A DNA stretch of 28,607 nt, taken from the NCBI GenBank assembly GCA_963661535.1, contig CAVLCC010000028.1, forward strand, positions 1-28,607, given 5' to 3'. Source of the stretch: CAVLCC01 sp963661535. GTDB taxonomy: Bacteria; Actinomycetota; Coriobacteriia; Coriobacteriales; CADBOM01. Shown piece by piece: positions 1 through 8,484 of this stretch. Both the position numbers and the translations under genes were made by a program. Numbering within the stretch: the first letter of the stretch is position 1; each line of letters starts with the position of its first letter. Below the pieces are notes generated by a model. That model made no database searches. It was not told where the DNA came from and worked only from the letters and a program-made list of their open reading frames with translations.

Positions 1-2
1 AT

Positions 3-851
3 GATAAGGGATTTGACCTCGATGATTATCCTACAACGGCTAAGATTGGTAAAGAAAATAGACCTGAATATGAGCAGCTTCTTAGTGAGAACAAGATAAA
101 AATTTCTAATTTGCAAGACAAGCTTTATGCCGATGGCAAAGAGGGTCTGGTAATTGTTTTTCAAGCTATGGACGCAGCCGGAAAAGACTCAACTATCCGA
201 AAAGTTTTAAGTGGAGTTAATCCCACAGGAATTGATGTTTTTGGATTTAAGCAGCCAAGTTCTGAGGACCTTAAGCACGGCTTTTTGTGGAGAGCATTTA
301 AGTCTTTGCCAACACGAGGCAAGATTGCTGTTTTTAACAGGTCTTATTATGAGGAGTGCTTGGTTGTAAGAATTGATGAGTTATGGCGCACATACGACTT
401 GCCTGATCGTATCCTCAAAATGGACGAAGACAAGTACTTTGAGGGTCACTACAAAGACATTAGAGCCTTCGAGCGTTATTTATACAATAGCGGATATAGG
501 GTAATGAAGATATTTTTGAATGTGAGCGCAGATAAGCAAAAGAAACGTTTCTTAGAACGCATAGACGATGAGTCTAAGAATTGGAAGTTTTCGACTAGTG
601 ATTTGTCTACGCGTGCAAAATGGGACGAATATCGTCACGCATTTAACGACACAATAAAGAACACGGCTACTAACTACGCTCCTTGGTATGTAATTCCTGC
701 AGATCGAAAGTGGGAAACAAGATGGCTTGTGTCTGAGGCAATTTTGAGCGTTTTGGAAGATATGGATCCGCGCTATCCAGAAATGCCCAAAGATCAAAAA
801 GATTTGCTTGCTGCTTGCCGCAAAACTCTTATTGAAGAAGATGACAAGTAA
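3..851 (+). CDS. ppk2: Polyphosphate kinase 2 (PPK2), 5'-truncated by window edge
   Basis: Phosphotransferase that uses polyphosphate to phosphorylate nucleotides, expected in the cytoplasm. The reading frame is open from base 3, so the true start lies upstream of the window; the internal TTG at 111 is not a credible start because family-typical sequence (GFDLDDYPTTAKIGKE) precedes it. Visible family motifs are the Walker A FQAMDAAGKDST, the lid motif NRSYYEECLVVRI, and the Arg/Asp-rich Walker B neighbourhood. The Glu after the Tyr pair in the lid motif and the VNPTG block resemble class III PPK2 enzymes (able to act on AMP and ADP) more than class I; this sub-class call is inference. The stop TAA (849-851) shares a base with the next ATG, so it is probably co-translated with the methyltransferase. 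Confidence 0.9.
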   Translation, partial: DKGFDLDDYPTTAKIGKENRPEYEQLLSENKIKISNLQDKLYADGKEGLVIVFQAMDAAGKDSTIRKVLSGVNPTGIDVFGFKQPSSEDLKHGFLWRAFKSLPTRGKIAVFNRSYYEECLVVRIDELWRTYDLPDRILKMDEDKYFEGHYKDIRAFERYLYNSGYRVMKIFLNVSADKQKKRFLERIDDESKNWKFSTSDLSTRAKWDEYRHAFNDTIKNTATNYAPWYVIPADRKWETRWLVSEAILSVLEDMDPRYPEMPKDQKDLLAACRKTLIEEDDK

Positions 852-1549
852 TGTCTAGTGACTCTAGAGGTTCTCATATGGATATGGGCGAGGCAGAAGA
901 ACAAGAAAATAACCGTGCCAAAGCGCTCGAAAAGTACGAGAATGCCAGAAAGCCCTCGCAAACACAAACTGGTCGTGATTTTTTAGAAACCATGAATACG
1001 GGTCACCATGCAGAGCTTTCTGAGTGGGGTATGCCTCATATTGAGTTTGACTCCGACTTTTGCTGCTTAGATGCAGGCTGTGGTGGGGGAGCCAATGTTA
1101 GGCGAATGCTTGACTACTGCCCAGATGGCAAGGTGTATGGACTAGATTACTCGCAAGCCAGTGTTGATTATGCCTCTGAAGTTAACAGGGATGCTATTAA
1201 GGCTAACAAGTGCGAGATAGTTAAAGGCGATGTGTTGGAGCTTCCATTTGATGATTGCACTTTTGATGTTGTAACAGCATATGAGACGGTATATTTTTGG
1301 CCAGATATTAAAAAGGCATTTTCACAAATCTTTAGAGTTTGCAAATCTGGCGGAAGCTTTTTTGTTTGCAACGAAGCCGATGGCTCTGCTCCAAAATCTG
1401 ATCTTTGGGATGGCGTTGGCGGACACATGAAAATCTATACAGCCAAAGAAATTGCATCCCTTATGCAAGGTATTGGATTTAGCGTTGCTGCTGTTGATTG
1501 TTGTCCTGAGAGAAATTGGATATCTGTTTTGGGCACTCGTTTGGCATAG
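851..1549 (+). CDS. Class I SAM-dependent methyltransferase (Methyltransf_11-like)
   Basis: Predicted small-molecule methyltransferase. Motif I (LDAGCGGGANVRRML) binds the methionine end of SAM, an acidic loop (VYGLDYSQ) follows, then a motif-II-like stretch (VKGDVLELPFDDCTFDVV) and a post-motif helix. These place it in the UbiE/Methyltransf_11 type, but the substrate cannot be read from the sequence. The first ATG overlaps the ppk2 stop (TAATG). A second in-frame ATG at 878 has a better ribosome site (AGAGG at 866-870, 7-nt spacing) and would give 223 instead of 232 residues, so the start is uncertain. It is in an operon with ppk2 by overlap; no functional link is implied beyond co-expression. 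Confidence 0.8.
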   Translation: MSSDSRGSHMDMGEAEEQENNRAKALEKYENARKPSQTQTGRDFLETMNTGHHAELSEWGMPHIEFDSDFCCLDAGCGGGANVRRMLDYCPDGKVYGLDYSQASVDYASEVNRDAIKANKCEIVKGDVLELPFDDCTFDVVTAYETVYFWPDIKKAFSQIFRVCKSGGSFFVCNEADGSAPKSDLWDGVGGHMKIYTAKEIASLMQGIGFSVAAVDCCPERNWISVLGTRLA

Positions 1550-1851
1550 TAGAGTGTGCAATTTCTGCGTTATTTTTGTCTCATTTTTACGTTATTTCCA
1601 CCTTATTTTCTCCATAAAAAATTCACTATACAAAGAACTATTTAGCATTACATTTTCGCCTAACTACCTCGCAAAACTTGTCAAAATGTGAACAGCGTTA
1701 CCTATAGTCTACCACTCGCCCTTGTGCGATATACAGTTCGTGAAAAAATTAAAACCATTCGTCTCTACACTATTGCATGTTAAATGCGTTAAGTATTAAA
1801 AACCAATTGATGAAATTTTTGTACACCTATTCAATTGGAAGGAGGGACGCA
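1550..1851. other. Intergenic region upstream of the MFS gene
   Basis: About 300 bases without a convincing gene. A possible promoter is TTGTCA (1678-1683) and TATAGT (1703-1708), but the 19-nt spacer is long. An 8-bp perfect inverted repeat, CCAATTGA (1803-1810) and TCAATTGG (1831-1838), sits directly against the ribosome site AAGGAGGG of the following gene and could fold in the leader RNA. Confidence 0.35.
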
Positions 1852-3468
1852 ATGGCATCTAAGGTATCGGCTAGACATGCTTGGTCGGCTGTAGTCTCTT
1901 GCTGCGTCATGTTTGTTGTTTGGTCTGGAGTTTGCTGGAATACTGCAACCCTATATGCAGACCCTATAATAGGCGAGTGGGGAATTGAACGATCGCAGTT
2001 TATGGTGTCGCTCACGTTGATTAGCCTAGGCAATGCGTTAGTTAGTCTTTTGGCTTATGGCAAACTTGTGGATAAGTTTGGAATACGCAAGCTAATAGTT
2101 GCTGGAGGCGTGCTAAGCGTGATTGCAATTGCAATGTTTGCATCAGCTCAAAACTGCACGATGCTCTATATTGCGGGTCTCCTTTTGGGTATTGGATACG
2201 CTCCCTTTGGTTCTAACACAGCAAATGTTGTTGTTGGAAGTTGGTTTAAGAAAAAGAATAATACACTGGTTGGCGTAGTTCAAACATGTGGAAGCGTAGC
2301 AGGTATTGTTTTTGCTGTTCTTATGACCTCTCTAATATCTGAGCTTGGTTGGCGCATGTCTTATTGGGCAACGATGGGCGTAGTTATTTTGGGCACTGTT
2401 ATATGCTATCTGCTCTATAAGGGGGATCCTCAAGAGCTTGGAGATACTCCTATGTATAGCTCAAGCCCAAATATATCTATGTGTTACGACTCGGGTCGCA
2501 AGATAAATTTGGGAACCTCATTTGGAGATATGTTTAGAACTCCTAGATTTTATTGCCTGATAGTTGGATATTTGCTTGTAGGCATTGTTGGATATGCAGT
2601 TTTGGGAAGCCTAGCACTTATGGCATCGGACTTTGGATATTCAAATATGGCTGGCATGGTTGTTTCTATTGCTATGTTTTCTAGTGCAGCAACAATGATT
2701 GCAATGGGATATCTAATCGACAAAATTGGAAGCAGATGGGTAGTTGCAATGTGTATTGGTTGTGTTGTTGTGGCTATGGTAATTCTTTTGTCTGGCTCTG
2801 TGTCTAGTGCGATGTTGTGTGTGTCGGCTGTTTTGGTTGGAATTGCTTACGACGCAACGCTGATTCCAATTGGAGCGTCTGTGCGTGAGGCATTTGGAGA
2901 GCGCGACTACGAAAAGAAGCTAGGCTTTATTGGAGCATTTGACTATGCAGGAGTTGCATTTGGAGCCACAATTTTGTCGCTGTTTTATGATGCAAATGGC
3001 AACTACCAATTAGGACTCATTGTATTTGTTGGACTTGCACTTGCTGGGTTTGCTTTGGTATTTGCAGGCATTGGCAGACAATCTAAGGGCGAGGCTGTGG
3101 CTTTATCGGCGCAAAAGGTTGCGCTTGGCAAGGCTGCGTCTAGCAAGCCTGTGTTTGCAAAACCTGCGTTTGGCAAGGCATCAACTGCGCGTGTTGCTAA
3201 GGTAGCTAGCAAAGCTGGTAGTGCACTCATAATTCCATCATTAGCAGGTCGTGCAAATATGGCGGCTGTGCGTGTAACTCCTTCAATTGATGCAGGTACT
3301 TGCGCAGAGGTTTCTGCGGATTTTGAAAAATTTATGCAAGAAGTTTATACAACACCTTGCACAAATTGTTTATATGGAACATGCAGTTCAATGTTGGGCA
3401 ATGGTGTGTCAAATATGTGTAGCGAGATGTGCAAGCATTGCTCTAGGGAGCTGCGCAAAGCTGCTTAA
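1852..3468 (+). CDS. MFS transporter with Ala/Lys linker and Cys-rich C-terminal tail
   Basis: Predicted 538-residue inner-membrane major facilitator. The start at 1852 is chosen over the in-frame ATG at 1777 because AAGGAGGG lies just upstream with normal spacing and the extra 25 residues are not typical. About 12 hydrophobic segments fill residues ~10-430, with the MFS loop signature GKLVDKFGIRK after the second helix and YLIDKIGSRW at the equivalent place in the second half, as in oxalate/formate-type (OFA) or monocarboxylate-type carriers; the substrate is unknown. After the membrane domain comes a low-complexity Ala/Lys/Ser region (~430-490), then a 38-residue tail with six cysteines at 503, 506, 511, 523, 527 and 530 (C-x2-C-x4-C and C-x3-C-x2-C). 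That tail is not part of ordinary MFS proteins and looks metal-binding or redox-active (inference). Confidence 0.8.
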   Translation: MASKVSARHAWSAVVSCCVMFVVWSGVCWNTATLYADPIIGEWGIERSQFMVSLTLISLGNALVSLLAYGKLVDKFGIRKLIVAGGVLSVIAIAMFASAQNCTMLYIAGLLLGIGYAPFGSNTANVVVGSWFKKKNNTLVGVVQTCGSVAGIVFAVLMTSLISELGWRMSYWATMGVVILGTVICYLLYKGDPQELGDTPMYSSSPNISMCYDSGRKINLGTSFGDMFRTPRFYCLIVGYLLVGIVGYAVLGSLALMASDFGYSNMAGMVVSIAMFSSAATMIAMGYLIDKIGSRWVVAMCIGCVVVAMVILLSGSVSSAMLCVSAVLVGIAYDATLIPIGASVREAFGERDYEKKLGFIGAFDYAGVAFGATILSLFYDANGNYQLGLIVFVGLALAGFALVFAGIGRQSKGEAVALSAQKVALGKAASSKPVFAKPAFGKASTARVAKVASKAGSALIIPSLAGRANMAAVRVTPSIDAGTCAEVSADFEKFMQEVYTTPCTNCLYGTCSSMLGNGVSNMCSEMCKHCSRELRKAA

Positions 3469-3574
3469 ATGTGTTTTTTGCGTGCAGGTCAATTGTTGGA
3501 TGTAGGCTTTGCGCAGATTTATTGCTGGGATTTTTTGTTGTGCTTTGACTCGTGCGTTAATTGATTAAGCGAGT

Positions 3575-3611
3575 GGGGCGACGGGAGCGAAAGTTAGAGC
3601 TTCGTCGCCCC
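3575..3611 (+). terminator. GC-rich hairpin downstream of the MFS gene
   Basis: Perfect 9-bp stem GGGGCGACG (3575-3583) and CGTCGCCCC (3603-3611) with a 19-nt loop, about 105 bases after the MFS stop. No T-run follows immediately; a run of T occurs at about 3633. It may be a terminator or another structured RNA element. There is no gene between the MFS stop and the convergent ATPase end at 3679. Confidence 0.4.
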
Positions 3612-3678
3612 CGTTGCTTTAGACGATAGGGTGTTTTTTTGCGTAGGTACGTCCGCAAATGTGTGATATGCTGCGCTG

Positions 3679-4932
3679 CTAAATTCCCCAAATAGGAAAG
3701 GTGCAAACGCTCTCGTCGATTGGATATATTTCGTCACTCATGCAAAGCACACAACCATCTCCTCGCTCAATAGGGAGCTCTCCAGTGTTGAGATTGTTAA
3801 GCAAATCAAAATGTTTAATGGCTTTTTTGTTAATAGATGAGGCTCGTTTAACCTCAATAGGGTGCAATTTTCCATCGTAGTTTAGAAGCAGATCAATCTC
3901 TTTTTGATCGCTGGTTCTAAGAAACGAAATATCTGGGCGTATTGCACCTGTATTAATGTAGCTCTTCCAAATCTCTCCAAATGCAAAGGTCTCTAGAATG
4001 TGTCCCGACATTTGTCCACGCGATAGAGACTCAATGCTTTTCCATCCAGCTAGATAAGAAGCAAGTCCTGTATCTAGAAAATGCAAAACGGGTTGCTTAT
4101 TAATGCGTTTTATTAGATTGTTGTAGTAAGGTTGAATAAGCTTAACAACATATGACGACATCAAAATAGAAATCCAGGATTTTGCTGTTTTAGAATCAAT
4201 GTCACACAGCCTTGCAATTTGGGAGTAGTTAACCGGCTGTCCTGTTAGAGTTGCGCAAGTTTGCATAAAGTTTCTAAATTTGAGCTCGTCTGAAACATTA
4301 TTAAGATCTTTAATATCGCGCAGCAGATAAGTATCGATATATGACTCAAAAAATCTCTCCAGCATCTCATAACCTAAATTTTGTGCATCTGGCAGAGCGC
4401 CTCTATATATGACCTCATAAAGCTCGTTAATTTGCAGTTCTTTTGCTTGGGCTAGACGTGCTTTTAGTTCTTCTTTTTCGGTTCTAAAAGCAAGCGTGTC
4501 TCTATCTTGAATTTCTGCAAGAGACAACCCCAACATTTCAATTATTGCAACTCTGCCAGCAAGTGACTCGCTAACATTTTTCATCAAGTGAAATGGTTGA
4601 GATCCTGTTAGCCAGATTTGCCCTCTTTCTTCGTGTTCATCAACATAAATCTTTATATAAGGCAAGAGCTCTGGGCAATATTGAATTTCGTCAATTAGAA
4701 CTGGGGGCGAAAACTCCTGCAAAAACATTTTGGGATCATCTTTTGCCATGCTTCTATATAAGGTGTTATCTAGAGTGACATAGTTGCGTTTTTTGCCATT
4801 GATTAGTTGATTTTCTGCAAGTCTTTTTAGGGTTGTTGTTTTGCCAACTTGTCTAGGACCTGTTACGAGCACAACTCTAAATTGCTCTGAACATTTGAGG
4901 ATTGTTTTTTCGATTGCTCTGTTTATATACAT
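3679..4932 (-). CDS. AAA_14 / DUF4143 ATP-binding protein
   Basis: Predicted P-loop ATPase of 417 residues, the usual length for this family. The N-terminal AAA_14 domain shows Walker A VTGPRQVGKTT (about residues 23-33), Walker B PPVLIDEIQYCPELL (~77-91) and a sensor-type LTGSQPF. The C-terminal DUF4143 domain has a nuclease-like core, KEIDLLLNYDGKLHPIEVKR, with the D...E-x-K pattern seen in PD-(D/E)xK folds. These proteins are widespread, often in many copies per genome, and their biological role is unsettled. The ATG at 4932 lacks a strong ribosome site. It is divergent from the BspA-like gene, with an inverted repeat between them (4992-5038). Confidence 0.85.
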   Translation of the reverse strand: MYINRAIEKTILKCSEQFRVVLVTGPRQVGKTTTLKRLAENQLINGKKRNYVTLDNTLYRSMAKDDPKMFLQEFSPPVLIDEIQYCPELLPYIKIYVDEHEERGQIWLTGSQPFHLMKNVSESLAGRVAIIEMLGLSLAEIQDRDTLAFRTEKEELKARLAQAKELQINELYEVIYRGALPDAQNLGYEMLERFFESYIDTYLLRDIKDLNNVSDELKFRNFMQTCATLTGQPVNYSQIARLCDIDSKTAKSWISILMSSYVVKLIQPYYNNLIKRINKQPVLHFLDTGLASYLAGWKSIESLSRGQMSGHILETFAFGEIWKSYINTGAIRPDISFLRTSDQKEIDLLLNYDGKLHPIEVKRASSINKKAIKHFDLLNNLNTGELPIERGDGCVLCMSDEIYPIDESVCTFPIWGI

Positions 4933-4991
4933 TTAGATGTGTCCGTTTCTGATTGTATTTATATGAGTGATTATTGTTGTTTGATTATATC

Positions 4992-5038
4992 AAATTTTAT
5001 GAGAAATTTGGAATTACATTCCTAAATTCTCATAATTT
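4992..5038. promoter_or_regulatory. Imperfect inverted repeat between divergent genes
   Basis: Left arm AAATTTTATGAGAAATTTGG (4992-5011) and right arm CCTAAATTCTCATAATTT (5021-5038) pair around a 9-nt centre, with the core ATGAGAA/TTCTCAT. Placed between the start of the ATPase gene and the surface-protein gene, it is a candidate operator for either. Confidence 0.4.
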
Positions 5039-5130
5039 GTTAGGGAATTCGGGTTGTTGTTATATGGTTTTGGAGCAAACGCTCGGCAGTTTTTGTGCTG
5101 AGTGTTTTATTGCAATTTTGCCTAATGCAT

Positions 5131-5136
5131 TATAAT
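5131..5136 (+). promoter_or_regulatory. -10 element of the BspA-like gene
   Basis: Consensus TATAAT, 45 bases before the ATG at 5181. A weak -35 (TTGCAA, 5110-5115) has a short 15-nt spacer. The ribosome site is GAGGGG, with a second similar GAGGGGG/ATG block just upstream. Confidence 0.4.
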
Positions 5137-5180
5137 CAATGAGGGGGTCAATGAATTTTTAAATATATGAGGGGTAAATT

Positions 5181-7775
5181 ATGTTTGAACATAAGGCACT
5201 AGCTAATAAAGTTATAAAGGTTGTATTTGCATTTGTATTTGTTTTGGCAACGTGTCCAGCGTTGAATGTACAACATGCATCTGCGCAGCCAGCAGATACA
5301 AGTGAGGCGTTGGGGGTTTCTGAAATTGGCAACGAAGCGGACGCCAGTGTGGAGCAGCCAGCGGAGCTCGCAGTGGAGCAGCCTGCGGAGCTCGCAGAAG
5401 TCAGCCTTGTATCAGATCCACAAGCAGATGTTCAAGCAACCGATTGGGAAGAGTGCGGCACGTGTGAGTGGAGAATTGATGCAACAGGGTGCTTAACAAT
5501 TCAGCCTGTCAACGGAGTGTCTGGCACCTTGTCTAACTGGGAAAATGAAAATGACGGCAACACCCCTTGGTATTCTCTAAGACAATCTATTGTTTCGGTT
5601 AACATCAAACAAGGGGTATCTGCACTAACTACTGCGTCTATGTTTGATAATTGCACCTCGCTTACTGAGGTCGATCTATCGAAGCTAAATACTTCAAATG
5701 TTACAAACATGAGTCGCATGTTTCGTGGGTGCAAATCTCTTGCAGCTCTAAATCTATCAACAATCAATACATCAAAAGTACAAAATATGTCTAGTATGTT
5801 TTTTGAATGTGCGTCACTTTCTGCATTAAATATAAGCGGCTTTGATACCTCAAAAGTAACAGATATGTCATACATGTTTTCATACTGTGCCTCTTTTAGG
5901 TCCTTAGATTTGAGCGGATTTAAAACAACAAACGTTGCTGATATGCACAGTATGTTTTATGGATGCACATCTCTTGTAACGCTAAACATATCTAGCTTCA
6001 ACACATCTAAGGTAGAAAACATGAGCAACATGTTCCATAACTGCTCATCACTAAATGCGCTAAACTTGTCGAACTTTAACACGTCAAAGGTAACAGATAT
6101 AACCGGCATGTTTTATAGTTGCTCTTCTCTTGGAGCCCTAGACTTGTCTTCGCTAGATACATCTAGGACCATAAGTATGTATAACATGTTTTATAACTGC
6201 TCGGCTCTCACAAGCTTAAACCTAGCAGGCTTCAAAACTTCAAATGTTTTGAGCATGGACAGAATGTTTTATGGATGTTCTTCGCTTGGAACCCTAGACT
6301 TATCTGATCTTGATACATCTAACGTAACTAACATGTATAGCATGTTCGAGGGGTGCAGTTCACTTGCGTCGCTAGACTTGTCGAGTTTTAACACATCTAA
6401 CGTAGAAAATATGAATAACATGTTTTGCAATTGCAAATCGCTAACATCTTTGGATCTTTCTAGTTTTGATACATCAAATGCAAAAGGAACAGACCATATG
6501 TTTGACACATGCAGGTCGCTTGTTGAGCTGGATCTGTCGAACTTTAACACACTAAATACCACAAGCATGGAGTCTATGTTTTATTTTTGTGATTCGCTCA
6601 AAACTTTAGACATATCGAACTTTGACACATCAAACGTTGCAAATATGAGTCGCATGTTTTTTAATTGCGATGCGCTAGAGTCGGTTAGTTTGGGTTCTGG
6701 TTTTTCTTTTAGCGGATCTGGTGCAACAAGGCTTTGCAATCTTCCAACAAATACCAAAGGTGGGTTTAGCGGAAAGTGGCAAAACAGCGCAACAGGCGAG
6801 CTATATGCGGCGTATGAGATTCCAAACAATGTAGAGGCGCTCTATACTGCCGATACCAACTTTACGCGCCTTTGTGGAGAAGTGCGATACGACACAATGG
6901 CAGAAATTGTGTCTAGGGGGTTTGAAACCTCTAACACCGTAGTGCTTGCATCGGGCGAAAACTTCCCAGATGCCCTGTCAGCTTCTGCTCTAGCTGGCGT
7001 GTATAATGCCCCAGTTGTTCTAACAAATCCCAGTGCGCTTTCTGATCAAGCTAAAACCACAATTGATGCTCTTGGAGCAAAGCAAGTAATCATCATGGGT
7101 GGAGAGGGTGCAATTTCAAAGGTAGTAGAAAATACTCTCAAATACTTAGGGCTAGAAACGCAGCGCATTTATGGACAAACAAGGCAAGATACATCTCTAG
7201 AGGCTCTAAATGTTGTAGCCGAACAAAGCGAAATAGATACAGTAATAATCTCTAGCAGCACGGGCTTTGCCGACTCATTATCTGCAAGTCCATACTCTTA
7301 TTCAAAGAAAGCACCTGTTGTTTTAACAAATGGAGATGGAACGCTGTCGGAGCAAACGGTTTTGTCAATTAAATCTACAGGAGCAAAACGTGCAATTATT
7401 GTGGGCGGAACCGGAGTGGTTAAAGAACAAGCCGAGTTAGTTTTGCAAGACGCCGGTCTTTTAGCAGAGCGTTGGAGTGGTAACAACCGCTATGACACTT
7501 CTGCAGAAATTGCTAAGCACGAAATCGAAGAGGGAATGACTCTAGATTTATGCGCGGTATCTTCTGGAGAAAACTTCCCAGACGCATTATCTGGCGGCGC
7601 ATTTGTTGGCAAAAACAATGGCATTTTGCTTTTGGCATATGATGGAAGCACGCAGGCAATTGACACAATTTTGGGAGAGAACAAAGATGCGGTTGGCAAA
7701 TGCTATATTTTTGGAGGCACTGCAGCTATCTCTAATACGCTTAAAAACTACATTCAGTTTGTGATATATGAATAA
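5181..7775 (+). CDS. BspA-type repeat surface protein with three CWB2 cell-wall-binding repeats
   Basis: Predicted 864-residue secreted, wall-attached protein. Residues ~1-36 form a signal peptide (Lys-containing start, hydrophobic VVFAFVFVLATCPAL, Ala-x-Ala region). A linker follows with two near-identical 24-base repeats coding EQPAELA(V/E). From about residue 158 to 496 there are 13 repeats of 26 residues of the DUF285/BspA leucine-rich type, consensus SL..LDLS.FNTSNV.NM..MF..C, plus a partial fourteenth. The last ~300 residues hold three type-2 cell-wall-binding (CWB2) repeats with RYDT, GENFPDALS, PVVLT and GG-x-GA/A-I-S motifs; in Clostridioides these bind wall polymers. Likely roles are adhesion or host contact (from family knowledge). 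The repeats are good substrates for length variation. Confidence 0.9.
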   Translation: MFEHKALANKVIKVVFAFVFVLATCPALNVQHASAQPADTSEALGVSEIGNEADASVEQPAELAVEQPAELAEVSLVSDPQADVQATDWEECGTCEWRIDATGCLTIQPVNGVSGTLSNWENENDGNTPWYSLRQSIVSVNIKQGVSALTTASMFDNCTSLTEVDLSKLNTSNVTNMSRMFRGCKSLAALNLSTINTSKVQNMSSMFFECASLSALNISGFDTSKVTDMSYMFSYCASFRSLDLSGFKTTNVADMHSMFYGCTSLVTLNISSFNTSKVENMSNMFHNCSSLNALNLSNFNTSKVTDITGMFYSCSSLGALDLSSLDTSRTISMYNMFYNCSALTSLNLAGFKTSNVLSMDRMFYGCSSLGTLDLSDLDTSNVTNMYSMFEGCSSLASLDLSSFNTSNVENMNNMFCNCKSLTSLDLSSFDTSNAKGTDHMFDTCRSLVELDLSNFNTLNTTSMESMFYFCDSLKTLDISNFDTSNVANMSRMFFNCDALESVSLGSGFSFSGSGATRLCNLPTNTKGGFSGKWQNSATGELYAAYEIPNNVEALYTADTNFTRLCGEVRYDTMAEIVSRGFETSNTVVLASGENFPDALSASALAGVYNAPVVLTNPSALSDQAKTTIDALGAKQVIIMGGEGAISKVVENTLKYLGLETQRIYGQTRQDTSLEALNVVAEQSEIDTVIISSSTGFADSLSASPYSYSKKAPVVLTNGDGTLSEQTVLSIKSTGAKRAIIVGGTGVVKEQAELVLQDAGLLAERWSGNNRYDTSAEIAKHEIEEGMTLDLCAVSSGENFPDALSGGAFVGKNNGILLLAYDGSTQAIDTILGENKDAVGKCYIFGGTAAISNTLKNYIQFVIYE

Positions 7776-7784
7776 GTTAACAAG

Positions 7785-7962
7785 GTCGAGGTAGCTTTTC
7801 GCATATAAGTGCGAGGTAGTACTTTACGTTAAGCCGAGGTAGCACTTTTCGCATGTAAGGGCGAGATAATATTTTCGCGTTAAGCCGAGGCAGCACTTTT
7901 TGCACATAAGGGCGAGATAATATTTTACGTTAAGCCGAGGCAGCACTTTTTGCACATAAATC
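7785..7962. repeat. ~50-bp tandem repeat, about 3.5 units
   Basis: Units begin at 7785, 7833, 7884 and 7934 (48, 51 and 50 bp, then a partial). Each starts G(T/C)CGAGG(T/C)AGC and contains TTTT(C/T)GCA(T/C)(A/G)TAAG and GCGAG(A/G)TA; full units end with ACGTTAA or GCGTTAA. No spacers occur between units, so it is not CRISPR. It lies in the 319-base gap after the surface-protein gene; the remaining ~130 bases hold only the leader of the receiver gene. Confidence 0.8.
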
Positions 7963-8094
7963 ACACATAAATCACTATGATTTGGCTCTTCTAAACGCTA
8001 ATTGCCGCATACGTTGCAAAACATATCTTCTAACACGTCTAAAATAAACATTATCCAAAAATTAATAACAACCAACCAAAGGGGGCTTATTAAC

Positions 8095-8484
8095 TTGATT
8101 TTTGAGGCAATAATAGCCGACGATGAGGCACCAGCTAGAGTAGAGCTCAAGCATCAGCTAGAAGACAGCGGCCGCGTGATTGTAGTGGACGAGGCTGTGA
8201 GTTTGCAAGAGGCGGCAGAAAAGATGAAAAAGAAGTCTTTTGATGTTGCTTTTGTTGATTGTGATATTGCAGGAGCGGGAACGCAAATTCTAAAAGATGC
8301 AATTTGTGGGTTAGACTACAAGCCTCTGTTAGTGTATATGTCGGCTTATTCAGATTACCAACCTTCTCCTTTTGGTATAGAGCCGCTGTGCCACTTGGTA
8401 AAGCCAACCGACTTAGAACAGCTCGACGAGGTAATCCAAACAGTTGAAAAAGCTCACTATGGAGTGGAGGGTCATAGAAAATGA
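8095..8484 (+). CDS. Stand-alone response-regulator receiver domain protein
   Basis: Predicted 129-residue CheY-like protein with no output domain. Acidic pair: IIADDE. Phosphoacceptor Asp: in VAFVDCDIAG. Switch Ser/Thr: in VYMSAYSDY. Conserved Lys: in HLVKPTD. All the residues needed for phosphorylation are present. I chose the TTG start at 8095 because AAAGGGGG lies 9 nt upstream and the domain begins at once; upstream in-frame codons have no ribosome site and add non-conserved residues. The sequence is closest in style to LytTR-family receivers (IIADDEAPAR), although the DNA-binding domain is absent. Its stop overlaps the acetate kinase start (ATGA at 8481-8484), so the two are translationally coupled. 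Confidence 0.75.
   Translation: MIFEAIIADDEAPARVELKHQLEDSGRVIVVDEAVSLQEAAEKMKKKSFDVAFVDCDIAGAGTQILKDAICGLDYKPLLVYMSAYSDYQPSPFGIEPLCHLVKPTDLEQLDEVIQTVEKAHYGVEGHRK

Noticed and set aside
5501..6829. Long minus-strand open frames opposite the BspA repeats
   Set aside because: Shadows of the repeated coding strand with no ribosome sites.
7785..7962. Possible CRISPR array
   Set aside because: Units are contiguous without unique spacers; the 12-bp and 19-bp arrays were rejected for the same reason. No cas genes are present.
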